A stretch of DNA of 64,000 nucleotides from Laburnicola sp. R22_1 (Eukaryota > Ascomycota > Dothideomycetes > Pleosporales > Didymosphaeriaceae). The stretch covers positions 1,488,001 through 1,552,000 of the forward strand of contig JACONQ010000017.1 of the NCBI GenBank assembly GCA_014281115.1. Reading direction: 5' to 3'. A model generated the notes under the pieces. The model saw only the letters and a list, made by a program, of their open reading frames with translations. It made no database searches and was not told the origin of the DNA. Positions 46,424 through 58,236 of this stretch are shown piece by piece. How positions within the stretch are numbered: the stretch's first letter is position 1; each line of letters starts with the position of its first letter. Both the position numbers and the translations under genes were made by a program.

Positions 46424-47864
46424 TCACGAGGAGGTACCCCAAGGCACTTCGACTCCAAAGGCATCTGCAACCCGCATGGCGGATACAATGCAGCCCTCCA
46501 AGAGAACCATTCCATCCCAGCACCATCCCCCTACAAGCCACACACCACCATCGCCATTCTTCCAGGACTGTAATGGCTTCTCGTCTTCGTAGGCTTTGGA
46601 ACCATGGCCAAACAGATTGTTCACAATACGTTTGCTCTCGGGGGTCCTCAGGACGCGTGTGAACTTTGCCGAATGAATCGACAGAGACGGATCGATTGGC
46701 GTGTACGGACAAGTGCTGACTATAGCGCCTGACTGCTGCACATGGTGCGACTCGGTCTGGTCTATGCCTTGCGTTGAGGTGCGGAGGTATATGAGCTGTG
46801 CGCTATTGGTGCAGTCGTCTAAACTGTCGTGGATACCAGTCGCGCGACGGTCGGTGTGAACCACGCTCTCCACCCAAGTTGTCGGTATCTTCGCCATGTG
46901 GCGCCGTAGTGGCTCAAAGATTTGGCCCACCACATCGGGTGCGACAGCAAGGATGACCTGGTCAAAATGCTCGGTGCGGAGAGACTGCTGGCTCTCCCCG
47001 GATCTACTCCACGTTATCTTCACACCCTTTTCCTGCGGCTCCACAGCCGATACTGCCGCCAATCGTTCCCACTGGATGCCGCGAACAAGCTTTTCCTGCA
47101 CGCTGTGCACCCCGTTCGACACGGTGTAGTGCAGCGCTCGGTGTGTCTTCCTCTTGTACTCGATTATGTCGCTTGCGGGAAATCCAAGCAGAACCGCATG
47201 GGGGCACGTTGCAACGCTCGACAGGAGCGGGAGAAGGTAGTACGTGACGAAGTAGTCGGGCACCCGCACTCTCCGCAAGTATTCACCCAACGTCTCCGAG
47301 TGCACCCCTTCGCGGGGAGACACTAGAAGGCAGCATATGGTGAACCAGGCGTAACATGCCAGCAGGTACACCGTCTCGATCATGTGCGACACGGCTGTCA
47401 CCGATTTCGGGCGGGGCTCTGGCTGGTGGAAGTTGCTGGCGTGGGCGAAGTAGGAAGAGCCTCTCCTGTGCGCCCGTTGTTCATCGTCCCTTGGTGTGAG
47501 CTTTGCGAATTCGAAGAGGAAAGGCTGCGAGCGGTAGCGCACGCCCAGGTGGTCGTAGAGGGCTCGGAGGTTGCCGTAGAAGCCGCCGGCGAAGGCGCGC
47601 ATGGGCAGATCGACCCGGTCGACTGATGAGCCCGCGGCATTGGGTATGGAGACAGAGGCGGCGTCGAGGGAGAGGCAGTCGCCCTTGACGTGCAGGCCGA
47701 GTCAGCACGCGCCCGCGAGGCTCGAATTGCAAAGAGGAGCCTACCGATTCAAACAGGCGGACGGCATAGCGCTGGGAGGCGTCGCGCTGCAGCAGCCAGG
47801 CGGTGGCCAGGCCGGCCATGCCAGAGCCTACAATGGCTACCCGAGTCGGGCGTTTCTCATCCAT
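46424..47864 (-). CDS. FAD-dependent amine-oxidase-like oxidoreductase
   Basis: Exon 1 is 47745-47864 and exon 2 is 46424-47683, with a 61-bp intron (GTAGGC...CAAG) in phase 0; 459 aa. The N-terminus has the dinucleotide-binding motif VAIVGSGMAGLATAWLL (residues 9-25) ending in LFE, the ribose-binding acidic residue. After the junction, DLPMRAFAGGFYGNLRALYDHLG matches fungal NAD(P)/FAD-binding Rossmann proteins of the amine-oxidase/desaturase type. The C-terminal GGVWLVGGWCWDGMVLLEGCIVSAMRVAD is the usual second FAD-contacting block. Substrate unknown. A divergent flavin monooxygenase gene starts 392 bp away, suggesting co-regulation. The reading frame is clean. Confidence 0.85.
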
Positions 47865-48256
47865 TGCGCACGCTTTGTGGTGGAAGCTGGAGCGCGTCGG
47901 CCTCCATGGCCAGGACGGTCAACAAAAGAGGCCAGCGGCGGAAGCGATGACGGAACTGCGGCACGCCTGAAACGAGCTCGGAGTGGTCCCAAACAAGCAC
48001 ACTGCAGCCGCGTCCGAAGCTTGATAGCCTATCTCTTCATCCATATCCGTGTATAGGCACAGCAAAATTAAATAAGCAGCTGCTGATTGGCTGCAGACGC
48101 CATGTCATGTCTGGGTCACTGGGTGAGCTTAGTGGTCTCTTTGCACGCTCACGCTCACGCTCACGCTCACGCTCACGCTCCATCCAAGCTCGACCCACCC
48201 CCATCTTCGACAATCCACAATCCGCGCATCGTGCATATACTTTGGCCAAGCTGCAC
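47865..48256. promoter_or_regulatory. Bidirectional promoter between the FAD oxidoreductase and FMO genes
   Basis: 392 bp between divergent start codons. It carries a CACGCT hexamer tandem repeat at 48144-48180. Confidence 0.55.
48144..48180 (+). repeat. CACGCT hexanucleotide tandem repeat
   Basis: Six perfect units, ending 76 bp before the FMO start codon. Copy number could vary between strains. Confidence 0.9.
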
Positions 48257-50242
48257 ATGGCGGCGCTCGGCGGACATGTCCGCGTGCGGGTAGCCGTGGT
48301 TGGCGCAGGGTAATCCATGTGAAACGACGGCGAGGCATGTTGCTTTAGACTAACGTGTGAGAAGACCTGGAGGCCTGGCCACCCTCAAGACACTCCTCGA
48401 AGCATCAACGCCCGAGAGGACAATCGAGGCCTGGCTGTTCGAAGCGTACGGCGTCTGGTCTCGTCTCCATGTACTCGCGCCTTCCTAAAACTGACTGATT
48501 TAGGGAAGACGACATCGGTGGTACCTTCCAATACAGGTCATACGAGAACGCCGAACTCGTGTCGTCTAAACAACTCACAACCTTCTCGGATCACCGGCTG
48601 CCTATCTCCACACCGGATCACATCTCGCTTCCTCAATATGTCGACTACCTGAGATCGTACGTGAAGCAATTCAACCTGCAGCCTCACATCAAGTTGGCAT
48701 GTCCAGTGACCAGCATCACGCCTCTGGGGAAGGCTCCCGACCAGCGATGGCGACATCAAGTCAAATACCTTGACCGGTCCCAGGGAGGGATAGAGAGAGC
48801 AATGAGCTTCACTCACATCGCGCTATGCACAGGACTACATGTCCAACCTAACATACCAGATATCCCAGGTATTGAAAATAGCAAGGGTGCAGCCATCCAT
48901 TCATCACAGTACAAGCAACGCTCGCAACTCACAGGACGACATGTGCTGGTCTTGGGATGCGGCGAAACAGCCATGGGTTAGTTTTGCGTACGAGGCTCTT
49001 GCCGCTCCTAACCGAGTCCAGATATTGCCTATGAGTCTATCAAAGCCGACGCAAAATCAGTAACCATGTGCTTCCGTACCGGCTTCCTCTCCTTCCCCAA
49101 AGCCCTCTCGCGCTTCCAGGTCTTTGGCAAACAATTCAAAGGCGGCCTGCCTATAGACGGTCTGATTACCAACCTGTTCGAAACTGCCTATGTTCACCGC
49201 GCAATCGCCGCGAGTCGCCTTCGCTGGTTTGTGTCCGACTTCGTCATCAAGCGCGTTCTGTGGTTCTTGACGGGCACGCAGGCGGGTATGAACCAGCATG
49301 TCGGCGCCCTCCCGAGTGACCGTCTAGGACGAGCGTACGTCTTCTTGAACAAGAGCAGCAAAGCGATGCCGTACCTGAACCGCCCATACCAAGAAAAGCA
49401 CCCCCTGGGCTTCCTAGGAAACGGCTACGTAGACCCGCCAGAAGACGCAAATTCTAAGCGATGGGTCGACACGTGCACATTCCCTTCCTCGATCGATAGT
49501 GCTGGCAGAGTCATATTTGAAAAGCGCGCAGACCGCAAGGATTGGCGTCGCATGAGGAATGCTGAAATCCGCCCAGACTTGATCATCTACTGCACAGGCT
49601 ACAAACAAGTGTTTCCGTTCCTCGATCCCTCGTATCCCACGGCCGCTGACGCTACAGTCCGCAACATCATCGCGCCATGTCAACCTGATGTTGCATTCAT
49701 CGGTTTCGTGCGCCCAGGCGTTGGAGCCATTCCACCCATTGCAGAACAACAGGCCATGTGGTGGACTGCATTCATCACTGGCCGGATGGAACTTCCCACC
49801 GACCCGCCACACTACCATCTTCTTGCAAAGGAGAATTCGCGGATCCAGTACGGAGTTGATCATAGTGCTTACATGAGTACATTAGCGAAGGACTTTGGAG
49901 GTGCGCCAGGGCTACTGGAGCTATGGAGAGTTCATGGCTTGAAAGTCCTTTTGGTGTATTGCTTCGGAGCTTCTTTTGTAACGTTCTATCGACTTATTGG
50001 GCCATTTCAGTTAGCTGAGGCGCCCATCATTGCGAAGACGGAATTGGCTGAAACGATTACGCGAAGAGGAATCCTTGGAAATGTGTTCTTTGGGGTGAGG
50101 TGGTCTTCGATGTCTTCTGGATCTGGGACAGGCTAACAGGATATAGGTCATCCCGATGATATTCTATGGCATCATTAGTACGGTGGCGCTGGTGCTCGAG
50201 GGTCTCCATCTTTTGCCTAAGGAGAAGCCGATTTCGCTCTAG
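48257..50242 (+). CDS. Flavin-containing monooxygenase (FMO-like)
   Basis: Five exons: 48257-48309, 48365-48445, 48504-48976, 49022-50094 and 50147-50242, all GT-AG and in phase; 591 aa. The N-terminal FAD motif VAVVGAGPGGLATLKTLLEA spans the first intron and leads to LFEAEDDIGGTFQYRSYENAELV, the usual FMO pattern. The second nucleotide motif is HVLVLGCGETAMDIAYE (NADPH), again split by an intron. YCTGYKQVFPFLDP is the conserved late FMO block. The C-terminus ends in two hydrophobic stretches (VLLVYCFGASFVTFYRLIG, VIPMIFYGIISTVALVLEG) that could be membrane anchors. It would oxygenate N- or S-containing or other soft nucleophiles; the substrate is unknown. It may work with the divergent FAD oxidoreductase. 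Confidence 0.9.
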
Positions 50243-50787
50243 CCATCTGAAGGATTCCGACGGGGCTGAATAAGGAGCATGGTCTTTGGAGGTGGGGCTG
50301 GAGATGGGACTCGCATGCTGCGATGGGGGTCGGTAGTTGTTATTTCGTAGGCAGACATGCAGAAGATCGAGCCTGTCTGGCGAAGGGGCTTCATGACAAG
50401 CGGGCGCGCACCGCACTGCTAAGAGCCACCAAGATGAAGGATGGTGAGCTAGGGAGGACTGGAGGAACTAAAGGGGGTGTGGAAATGGGGAGAGATGAGG
50501 TAGATGCCTGATCTCCGCCCTACGGACCACACCCCAACTCCACTCCAGCACCTGTCCCACCTTTCGTCCAGACACGAACGGGTTAGCAGCTCGCTTAGAT
50601 TTCACTGGTCTATGCTACCACCTAGAAAACGCGCGCCACGCTACATGCACAGGCTCCTGAATCGTCTTTGACTGGCCGTGGTAAAGCAAGCGTAAGAAAT
50701 CCCACTGGTATCAAATAAGTACATCCACCAAGAACTACCTACCAGATAAACCATCACATCCATCCAGCCAGCCAGGCCCCCACTCCC
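50243..50787. other. Convergent 3' intergenic region
   Basis: 545 bp between the FMO and ferric reductase stop codons. No gene seen. Confidence 0.5.
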
Positions 50788-53107
50788 TCACCAACTAAAC
50801 GCCTCATCCACCAACCTCACATTCCCCCTCCCCTTCCTTCCCATCTCCGCCACCACAACGCGCGCCTCATCCGCCATCCCATTCGGCCCCGACACCAAAA
50901 CCACAACCCCATTCTCCCCCGCCCACGCCACCTCCTCCCCCAAAACCTCCCTAATATCCATCCTCCTCCCGACAAAAACCTCCTTCTCCACCCCCCTCAG
51001 AAGCTCCTCCTCAATCGCGTGCACAATCCCCGCGGACCGAATGCCCCAGTACAGCTTGCTAGATCCAGCATGGCTCCGTAAATACGGGAGAACCGCCGTG
51101 ATGCCGATGCCACCCACAATGCACACCAGATGCGGGAAATGCGACGTCTCCGCATGCGTACCGTAAGAGGCTTCTACGAAGACGGGAAGCGCAGCGCGGG
51201 TAACTAAGCGCTGCGTCAGACCGCCGTGGCGCCTGAGGAAAAAGGTTAATCCTAATTTTGCGGGACCGCTGCGCGTCGTCAAGGCTCGACTCGATGTTCT
51301 ATCTGTATCGGTAGAAATCTGGATCTGACTCTCCTCCTTGGCATGATACGAAGCGCGGTCTTCGTCGTCGAGCGATTTCGATTTCGGTTTCGTTTCCGTC
51401 GTCGTCTTGCGCGCCGTCGCCGTCGCCGTCGACGCTGCTACGGAGAAGGGATGATTCTCCCAGACGCGCCACGTGAGCGTGGGGAAATAGAGGTACGCAT
51501 GTCCCGTAGCAGCGACGCCAGGGACATCAACGCGGACGTAATCCTCATCTATTTCCGTAACAACCGCCGAGCGGAGCCCGTTCCTAGCCACGCGCAGCAC
51601 ACGCATGACGCGGTCGAAGCCCCAGACGGCCATGGCGGTCCACATCCACGTTTCGTAGCCCCACTGGTGGCCGAAGCGGAGCAGGATGTGGTAGTAGCAG
51701 CCGACGAGTGTGAGGATGGAGAGCGCAACGTGGCATGCGAGGAAGAGTTCGTAGGCTCTTTGGCGGAGGGAGAGGACGGAGGTGGGGAGGAGGAGGCTCA
51801 TGGCTAGGGTGGCGACGATGCCCCAGATCCAGTAGGGGAGTTTGGACTCTGCGGTGTGGGTGTGGGCTTCGATTCGGACGTGGAGGTAGATGAGGGAGTG
51901 GATGATGGCTTGGAGGGTGGATATGCTTGCGACCCAGCGGTGTAAGAGGAGGAATGTGGAGTGGCTCCAGTCGGTGACGCAGAATAGGATGTTGTTGCGG
52001 CTCGAGTAGAGCATTAGGAGGGGGATGTTGGCGAAGCTGAGGACGCCTACACGGTTGGCTACGAGCGTCATGATTTCGCCACGGACACTGCCTGGGTACC
52101 AGGCATTCGGTTGGGCTGAGCGGTAGCCGACTGCTGAGAGGACAAGGTTGATGATGAGGATGTAGGCGATGAATAGAGCTTGGCCTCTTGTGGGTACTAT
52201 ACCTAAGCCACCAGCTAGTGGCTGTTTATGCTTTGTGCCCCATAGAGGAGGATCGATGATCCAGGCGTTGAAGCGAGTGACGAGCGGTCCGGGGAAGGGA
52301 ATGAAGCGGAGGAAGGAGAAAGCGATCGGTAGGGCGAAGCACGTCACTACGATGACGATACTACAGACTAGTTAGCATATCCTGTGTAACATGGACTCCT
52401 GTAGTATGTACAGCAGATGCAGATATATAACTAGTACGTATGCTGCAGGAACTGCGTGTGTTGAAGTGGCTCATTGCTGGCTACCGACGTGAAGCAACGC
52501 CTCGATGCGGAATTTCTTGGAATTCGAGCGTGAGGAACTGAGTGTACCCTGAGTAAACTTACCTGTATCTCGCATGTTTCCCTTCAGCCTCCTCGAACCA
52601 GTCTTGCGTGTTCCAAACTGGTAGATAGTCCTCGTCGCTAACCAGCATAGTCTTATTCAAAGGATCCCCACTCTTGACCGTCTCATTGGGAGGACTAGTA
52701 ATCTTGCTGAGCGACTCCTGGTACGTCCACTTCGGGTCCGGTTGGACCGCACTCGTGCCCGCTATGTTGTCCTTCCAGTACTTCTCCAGTTCCCACGTCG
52801 AAAGTCCAGGGCACTTGACGGAGATGCAGTAAGCCATGGTCTGCAAGAAGGACTCGTCTGTTGCATAGCACTCGGGCGAGGTATCCATTTGCATGTTGTG
52901 CATGCTGTGCATGCCGTCCATCTCTTTCATAGTCGAGCAGTCTAGAGTGCAGGATGATATGGCGGCGCGACAAGAAAACGCACAGTTGGGTTTGTACATA
53001 GTGATGCCATAGCCAATCAGACCGTGGCCGTTTCGTCCGTTTATGTCCATGCATGTTGCTGTAGCCAGGAGAAAGACGGCAGCATAAAGCACGTTGAGGA
53101 GTGCCAT
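50788..53107 (-). CDS. Ferric/cupric reductase transmembrane protein (FRE family)
   Basis: Exon 1 is 52563-53107 and exon 2 is 50788-52360, with a 202-bp GT-AG intron; 705 aa. I chose the ATG at 53107 because it opens a signal peptide (MALLNVLYAAVFLLATATC). The extracellular N-terminal region is Cys-rich (NCAFSCRAAISSCTLDC) with a Met/His stretch (MHSMHNMQMD) that could bind copper. Membrane helices follow, with paired His for haem (DWSHSTFLLLHRW, LQAIIHSLIYLH, ACHVALSI, YYHILLRFGH). The FAD site is ENHPFSVAAS, and the NADPH site is LVCIVGGIGITAVLPYLRSH with the terminal VVLVSGPNGMADEAR. It reduces Fe(III) or Cu(II) at the plasma membrane before uptake. Expression is probably iron/copper-controlled, but I saw no clear site. 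Confidence 0.92.
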
Positions 53108-53859
53108 GTTGGAACGGATGATGTCCAGACAAGCAGTGCGTGTGAAGTCTCGAAAAGAGTCTGCGCAGGACACTGCAGCAGGCCCAATATGTAAATGGGT
53201 CGACACATGGCGTCTGGGAACTAATGTGGTGGCTGCAGCACTTGTGAGCTTCGGTGACATTAGCCGCTATATTGGGTGCGGCTGCGTGAGGCTGTTTGCA
53301 GAAACATGCTCATTCTCGCTCCTATTTTATAAGAGGGAGTGGCTGCCGCCGCACGATTTTGAGCACTTTTCCCGCCAACGCTGAATACCCAGATCTTTCT
53401 CCTCGTGAGCACATGCAGTTGCTGAATGTTTTAGCTGCACGTGTGTTTTCGGCATCGCATATTTTGGCGCGTCGAGCACATTTCCCCATGGACCCGTAGA
53501 CGCGTTACAGGCACGTGTGACCCGACACCTTCGATAGCAACTACGAGTCGAGACTGCGTATCAGATCCGCGAGCTTTTCTAGCTGTCTGCGCGATGCGCT
53601 CACTCAGCCAGTACCCGTTCGCGCCGGCATGGTTGCTCAGGTCCTCGGGTACGCAACAAGATTTCGTTTTGCGGAACGTGCGACAACAAAGAGGATGCTG
53701 AGTAGGACAAAGAAACGATGTGACAGGGCGGTCGTGCAAGAGACAGGGAGAAGCCACGAATATATAAATCCATATAGTAGTGTTGGTGGTGAAGCCATGC
53801 ACAGGTGGTGATGCGCATCGTTCCGACCAGTTGATGTGTGCGGGACGCTGGCCTGGTGC
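53108..53859. other. Upstream region of the ferric reductase gene
   Basis: 752 bp between the reductase start codon and the Fot-3 element. Open frames on both strands here have no recognisable domain. Confidence 0.4.
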
Positions 53860-53861
53860 TA

Positions 53862-55988
53862 CCGTGTCCGTGCGCGTAACGGGCCACGTCGCGTAACGGG
53901 CCACGAACAACATGCTCACCACCACAAAGATGAGGTTATTGTAACAGCTATAATAGCTCTTTTAACGAGATTTTTTGGTGGAGAGGCCCGTAACATGCTC
54001 GCGATTGATTTGTATTATCTATATTTGCGTGGAACGTTGATGGTGCGGCCACGAGAGTTGATTTTGGGTGGAGCAGCTGGTGCAGCTTCTGGCGACTCCC
54101 TGACAGCTGCAGTACCGCGCGCGCGTCTCTTGGGCTCACGCTTTGCTGAGGGCGCTCTTGAGGCTTTGCGCTTACCCGTTTGGGCAGTTTTAGATGCTCT
54201 CTTAGTGTTTTGGGCCTCGATTCTAGCCGCGCGAGCAGCTGCCTGTTCGGCCTTCAGCTGATCTCTCACCACTTTGGCTCTCTCTCGCCACGCGTCTCTC
54301 CTCAGCCTCTTGCTCTCGGAGGAGCTTAGCAGCAGCTTGAAGCTCCTTCCTGTTCGCCTTTGCAAGCTGCTCCTCATGCTCTTGGTGTTGTACTACTGCC
54401 TCACGTGCACGTGCCTCTCTCAGCTTGCGCGGTGACCAGAAGACAGCACCACCATAGTACTCCTCGCGCTGCTGCAAGTCAAGAGGTTTGCCGCGCTTTT
54501 TGTGCCTCCTCTTAACAGTAAGAGCCTCTCTCAGGCCGTTATTCTCATGGTATAGCAGCTCGTTTTAAGCTGCGAGTGAGTGGAGCGTTTAAGAGAGCGT
54601 CTTGGAGTCCTCCGCGGCAGTATCCCTCACTGCAGAGCGTACGAGACGCTCCATGTGACGCCAGTCGCTCTCTTTAGGTGCTGGGGGACATGCTTCACCT
54701 CCTCTATGCTCGCTGGAGCTCTCTCTCTCAAAGCGTTTGAGTATAGCCTCTGGCTCCATAGGCCATATGCCAGTGGCTTCAAAGGAATTAAGAATCGTCT
54801 CTGTCGTGAAGGCAGACTGCCAGGCACCCCAGAACAATAGGAAGAAGTCTCCCTTCGTGACTAGGATAAGCCCTTGGCTCCTTTGGAGGTGGCTGGAGAG
54901 CTCCTTAGAGTAGCTACTTAAGAGAGGCTTAAAGCAAACAACATCAAGTAGCTGAAGCGTGTGAGTAGAGTAAGGGGGAAACACAGCCAGGAGTATACGA
55001 TGGGAGTCGCAGTAGTCAATAAAGTCCTTTGTGAGGTGACTGCCATGACCGTCAAGTATAAGGAGACGCCAGTCCCTCCCGCGACGCGCTTTCTGCTTCG
55101 TACAGCGATCGAATACCTGCTCTAGCCACGCCAATCCGATGTCGTTGTTCGTCCATCCTAACGGAGATGAAGCCACAAAGACGTCGTGTTGCCCAGCTTC
55201 AATGGCGGCCACCCATGAGGCCTGCAGTGAGCTGTTCGCCAACTAGTAGATAAGGCCGGGCGAGAGAGCACTCCCATCTGCGCAGACGGCTGCCAGGAGG
55301 GTGATCCACTCACAAGAGCCATCTTGGAGAGCTGCAGTGACCTCCCTACGCTCCCACATCCGACGGCTAAACACTCGTTTGGAGCGGCTAAGTACACCAA
55401 TCATAAAGCCCTTCTCATCCATATTGTATATATGGCAAGGCTCCAAGCCGTACTAAGTGAGCTTGGAGTGTAGCAGCTTGAAGTACGCCTCGTACTTGTC
55501 CTTAGAGTCGGCTCTGTGGCGTGTGGCGTCCATCCCGAGGGTGTATTTAGAGGTGAGATGCTCATGGTTTCGGCTCAAGAAGCGCGTAACCCAGGCATCA
55601 GAGGCGCTCTCGGAGGAGATCTCAGAGGCGAAATTTCGTATCATCTCTCTTATAGGTGGTAGCCCTCGCTTTGTTAAGCCTCCAATATACTCTACAAGCT
55701 CGTACTCTTGTTGTGGGCTGAGGAGTAGTTGATCGCGATGTTTGGCTTCCCGTGGGCGCTGACGACCTTGGTGTCTTTGAGTCAACGTAGTCTTTGGTAC
55801 ACCGAACTGACGAGCAATTGCGCGGTACGAAAAGTGTTCTCCTAGTTCTGGCAAATCAATTGCTGCAATCGCGTCATCAATCGGAGCCATAGTGGTGGAG
55901 TTACGACGCGTTAAAGTTGGTGGCTTGTCTGGTGTTTTGGTGTTTGTGACCCGTTACGCGACGTGGCCCGTTACGCGCACGGACACGG
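53862..55988 (-). mobile_element. Fot1/pogo-type DNA transposon (Fot-3)
   Basis: 2127 bp flanked by TA at 53860-53861 and 55989-55990. The inverted repeats are over 40 bp with a single mismatch, starting CCGTGTCCGTGC. Each end contains the direct duplicate GCGTAACGGGCCACG. Base composition is close to that of host genes, so it has been little affected by RIP. Confidence 0.95.
54015..55890 (-). pseudogene. pogo/Fot1 transposase, near-intact pseudogene
   Basis: Begins MAPIDDAIAAIDLPELGEHF with an HTH (IARQFGVPKTTLTQRHQG) and a CENP-B-like domain (ASDAWVTRFLSRNH). The DDE core is well kept: CHIYNMDEKGF (first Asp), LLILDGHGSHLTKDFIDYCDSHRILLAVFPP (second Asp) and HTLQLLDVVCFKPL. Only about four in-frame stops are visible (after HSKLT, GLIY, KTLS and SLAA) plus one frameshift in the charged tail at about 54230-54290. 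It ends in VPRKYR. About 620 codons long. Confidence 0.9.
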
Positions 55989-55990
55989 TA

Positions 55991-58229
55991 CTTCCGGACC
56001 CCACATGCCGTCTCCGCTACTGCCTGCAGCCCAACCACGACCACGTCTTCAACTACATACCGACCTATCCCAGCACCTACCAAACCCGTGCAACATGCAC
56101 ATATGAATCGCGCCATAGAAGCCGCCCAGTATCCCGCTGTGCGCTACAATCAGTCAAAGAGAAGCAAGTCGGAAGGGAAGAGTGGGATCTACATTAATTA
56201 AAGCTTTTAAGAGATGGCACGGTAGAGTGGGAAGATGCGGAATTAACCCAGAACGGGGAGACGCAGGCGAGGGATATTGAAGATCTTCGTCGTGTTAAGA
56301 TTCTAACCAAGGTCGAGTCCGCACCATACACAGAGAGGAGTAAAACAGGAGGCGCGCAGGCGAGGGATATAGCAACGTTTTTTTGTTCGGGGCAAAACAT
56401 CCCGTTGCCGGAGAGAGAGAGTGTGTGTGTAGTAGTCCTCTGCGACGCTGTTTACGGACTAGATACTTCAGCTTGCGTACCCGGCCGGCTCTTCTGAGCA
56501 GTGAGTGTTAGGCCCATTGTCAAAGAAAGAGGATGTGCGCGAGATGTTGGGCGTGCATACGTGCGATAAGCGTAGCGCTGGATTTGGTGTTTATGCAGCT
56601 TCTTCTGAGGTCGCGGCTGAAGAGGGATTTCTAGAGGACGACGAGCTGTGGAAGGAGGATGTGAGGGAGATGCTTGAGAATTGGTAGCACGAAAGAAAAG
56701 ACTGATTGACCCTATTCTTGACGGGGATGGGCATGAGGTTGTGAGTCTGATTGCACATTCTGGAGCTATCATAATTTAAAGCCACGTGGCGACTAGGTAG
56801 CCATAAGTGCTGGTTGCGGCAGGAGCGGTGCACCCGACTCTCGTACTTGGGGAGAGTGTGGGGCAGTGAGAGGCGCATTGAGCGTGCAAGACTGAGTGTG
56901 TATATATAGATAGGCTTAGCCTAGCAGCGCTACAGGTTGCAGTAAGAGATTCAGGTGCTACTTCTACTATCCAGGGCCTGGTGAGGAAGTAGACTAGTGT
57001 TTGCCAAAGTTCCAGTTAGCAAGTGCTCACTGAGATTGGGGCACAGGAAAGAGAGAGGCCTTGGGCACGCTGACGACGCTTGTACGAAGTTTCCAGTCCG
57101 TCCAAGATATAGGCTGTACCTAGCCAGCAGAAGCAAGAGACAAAGCGAGCTCGACGATATGAAAGCGAGCAAGACAGACAAAGAAACTTGCATGACGTGC
57201 TTTGAGGTATACAGCGCGGAGGAGGGGATGTTTAGCTGGGAGTTTCACAAGGCGACGGAGCATGGCATCGACTTGCTGTGTCACCCGTGATATGAATGGA
57301 AGAAGATGAGGTCTTTGGCTTGCGATCCAAGTAAAAAAAGAGCAGTCACGGGTGCGCTGAGCTTCCAAGGTTCCAAGGTTGGCTGAGCTTGGTGTTGAGC
57401 TGAAGCGGCGAGAGGGCGCTAGGTGAGTGGTGAGTCATGCAGTCCGGTGGCGGGAAGGAGCAAACCACGGCGCACCACAGACCACAACCAAACAGACGCC
57501 ACACGCCACACGCCACATGCAACGCGACTGCCTGCGACTCATCATCCTCCTCTCCTCGTCGACGTCTCTCCTCCTTTTTCTCGCTGTCTTATCGCGAGAA
57601 TAGCCCTCGTTCTGGGCTCTCGCTCCTGTTATCGCAGCCTGACACGCGCGGCAAAAGCCGGGGATGTTGGAACTTGGGCCGACCGGTGAAGCAGCGGGGC
57701 GCCCGCTGCATTCCGGCGTCAAACTGCGCCATCTGGCCTCTCCACCATGCACACACTGGGTGACAACAACCGTGGTGTCTCTGTCGTCCTGATGCCCGTG
57801 ATCGGGCTCCTTTTTTTTTCTTTCTTGGGCCGCTGCGACGCCACCTCGGCAACGTTGGTGGTGCAACAGGGGCGCGGCTGGGGATACCGAGCAGCGGCGG
57901 ATTGGGGGCGCCATGGTCGGTGAAGGCCGCCGCCGCCTCTCTCGGTGCGCGCACATGCGACAGACACGTACCGTGGCGTGCGGATGCAGCAGCGCGACAC
58001 AAACGCCAAAGCATAGCATCAGGTGCAAAAGGCGTCACATGCGGGCGCGTCGCAGCATGGACAAGCACAGGCAGGGCCCCGAGGGTAAGAGGGCGACGGC
58101 GGCAGTGAAGGAGGCGCGCATTGATGGCGAGCCCCTTTTCTTCACCCGCGGAAGCTTCTAGCGTAAAGCGGCGCGGCGCTAGCAGGCGCACGGCGCACCC
58201 AGGCCCGTGCGCTAGGCAGCCGTCGCAGG
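55991..58229. other. Gene-poor region between Fot-3 and TBP
   Basis: About 2.2 kb. It contains repeat copy B, a GA/GT microsatellite (about 56411-56431), and a GC-rich part (57.4-58.2 kb) with long overlapping open frames on both strands that look like compositional artefacts (Arg/Pro/Ala-rich, no domain). A 60-codon frame at 56505-56687 repeats KEDVREML at both ends; it has no known match to me. Confidence 0.5.
56283..56355 (+). repeat. Dispersed repeat copy B (unmutated)
   Basis: Partner of 22915-22987; it retains C and G where copy A has T and A. Confidence 0.85.
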
Positions 58230-58236
58230 TATAAAG
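58230..58236 (+). promoter_or_regulatory. TATA box upstream of the TBP gene
   Basis: TATAAAG about 580 bp before the ATG, followed by a long C/T-rich stretch that is probably the leader. Confidence 0.5.

Noticed and set aside
56505..56687. 60-codon frame with KEDVREML at both ends
   Set aside because: Too short, no homologue that I recognise, and embedded in repeat-rich DNA; noted but not called as a gene.
57058..57289. Short plus-strand open frame with CMTCFEVYSAEEGMF
   Set aside because: The paired cysteines are suggestive, but there is no start context, no splice partner and no extended similarity.
57589..58191. 200-codon minus-strand open frame and overlapping plus-strand frames
   Set aside because: Arg/Pro/Ala-rich in all frames, no domain, in a GC-rich promoter region; overlapping open frames on both strands point to base composition rather than coding.
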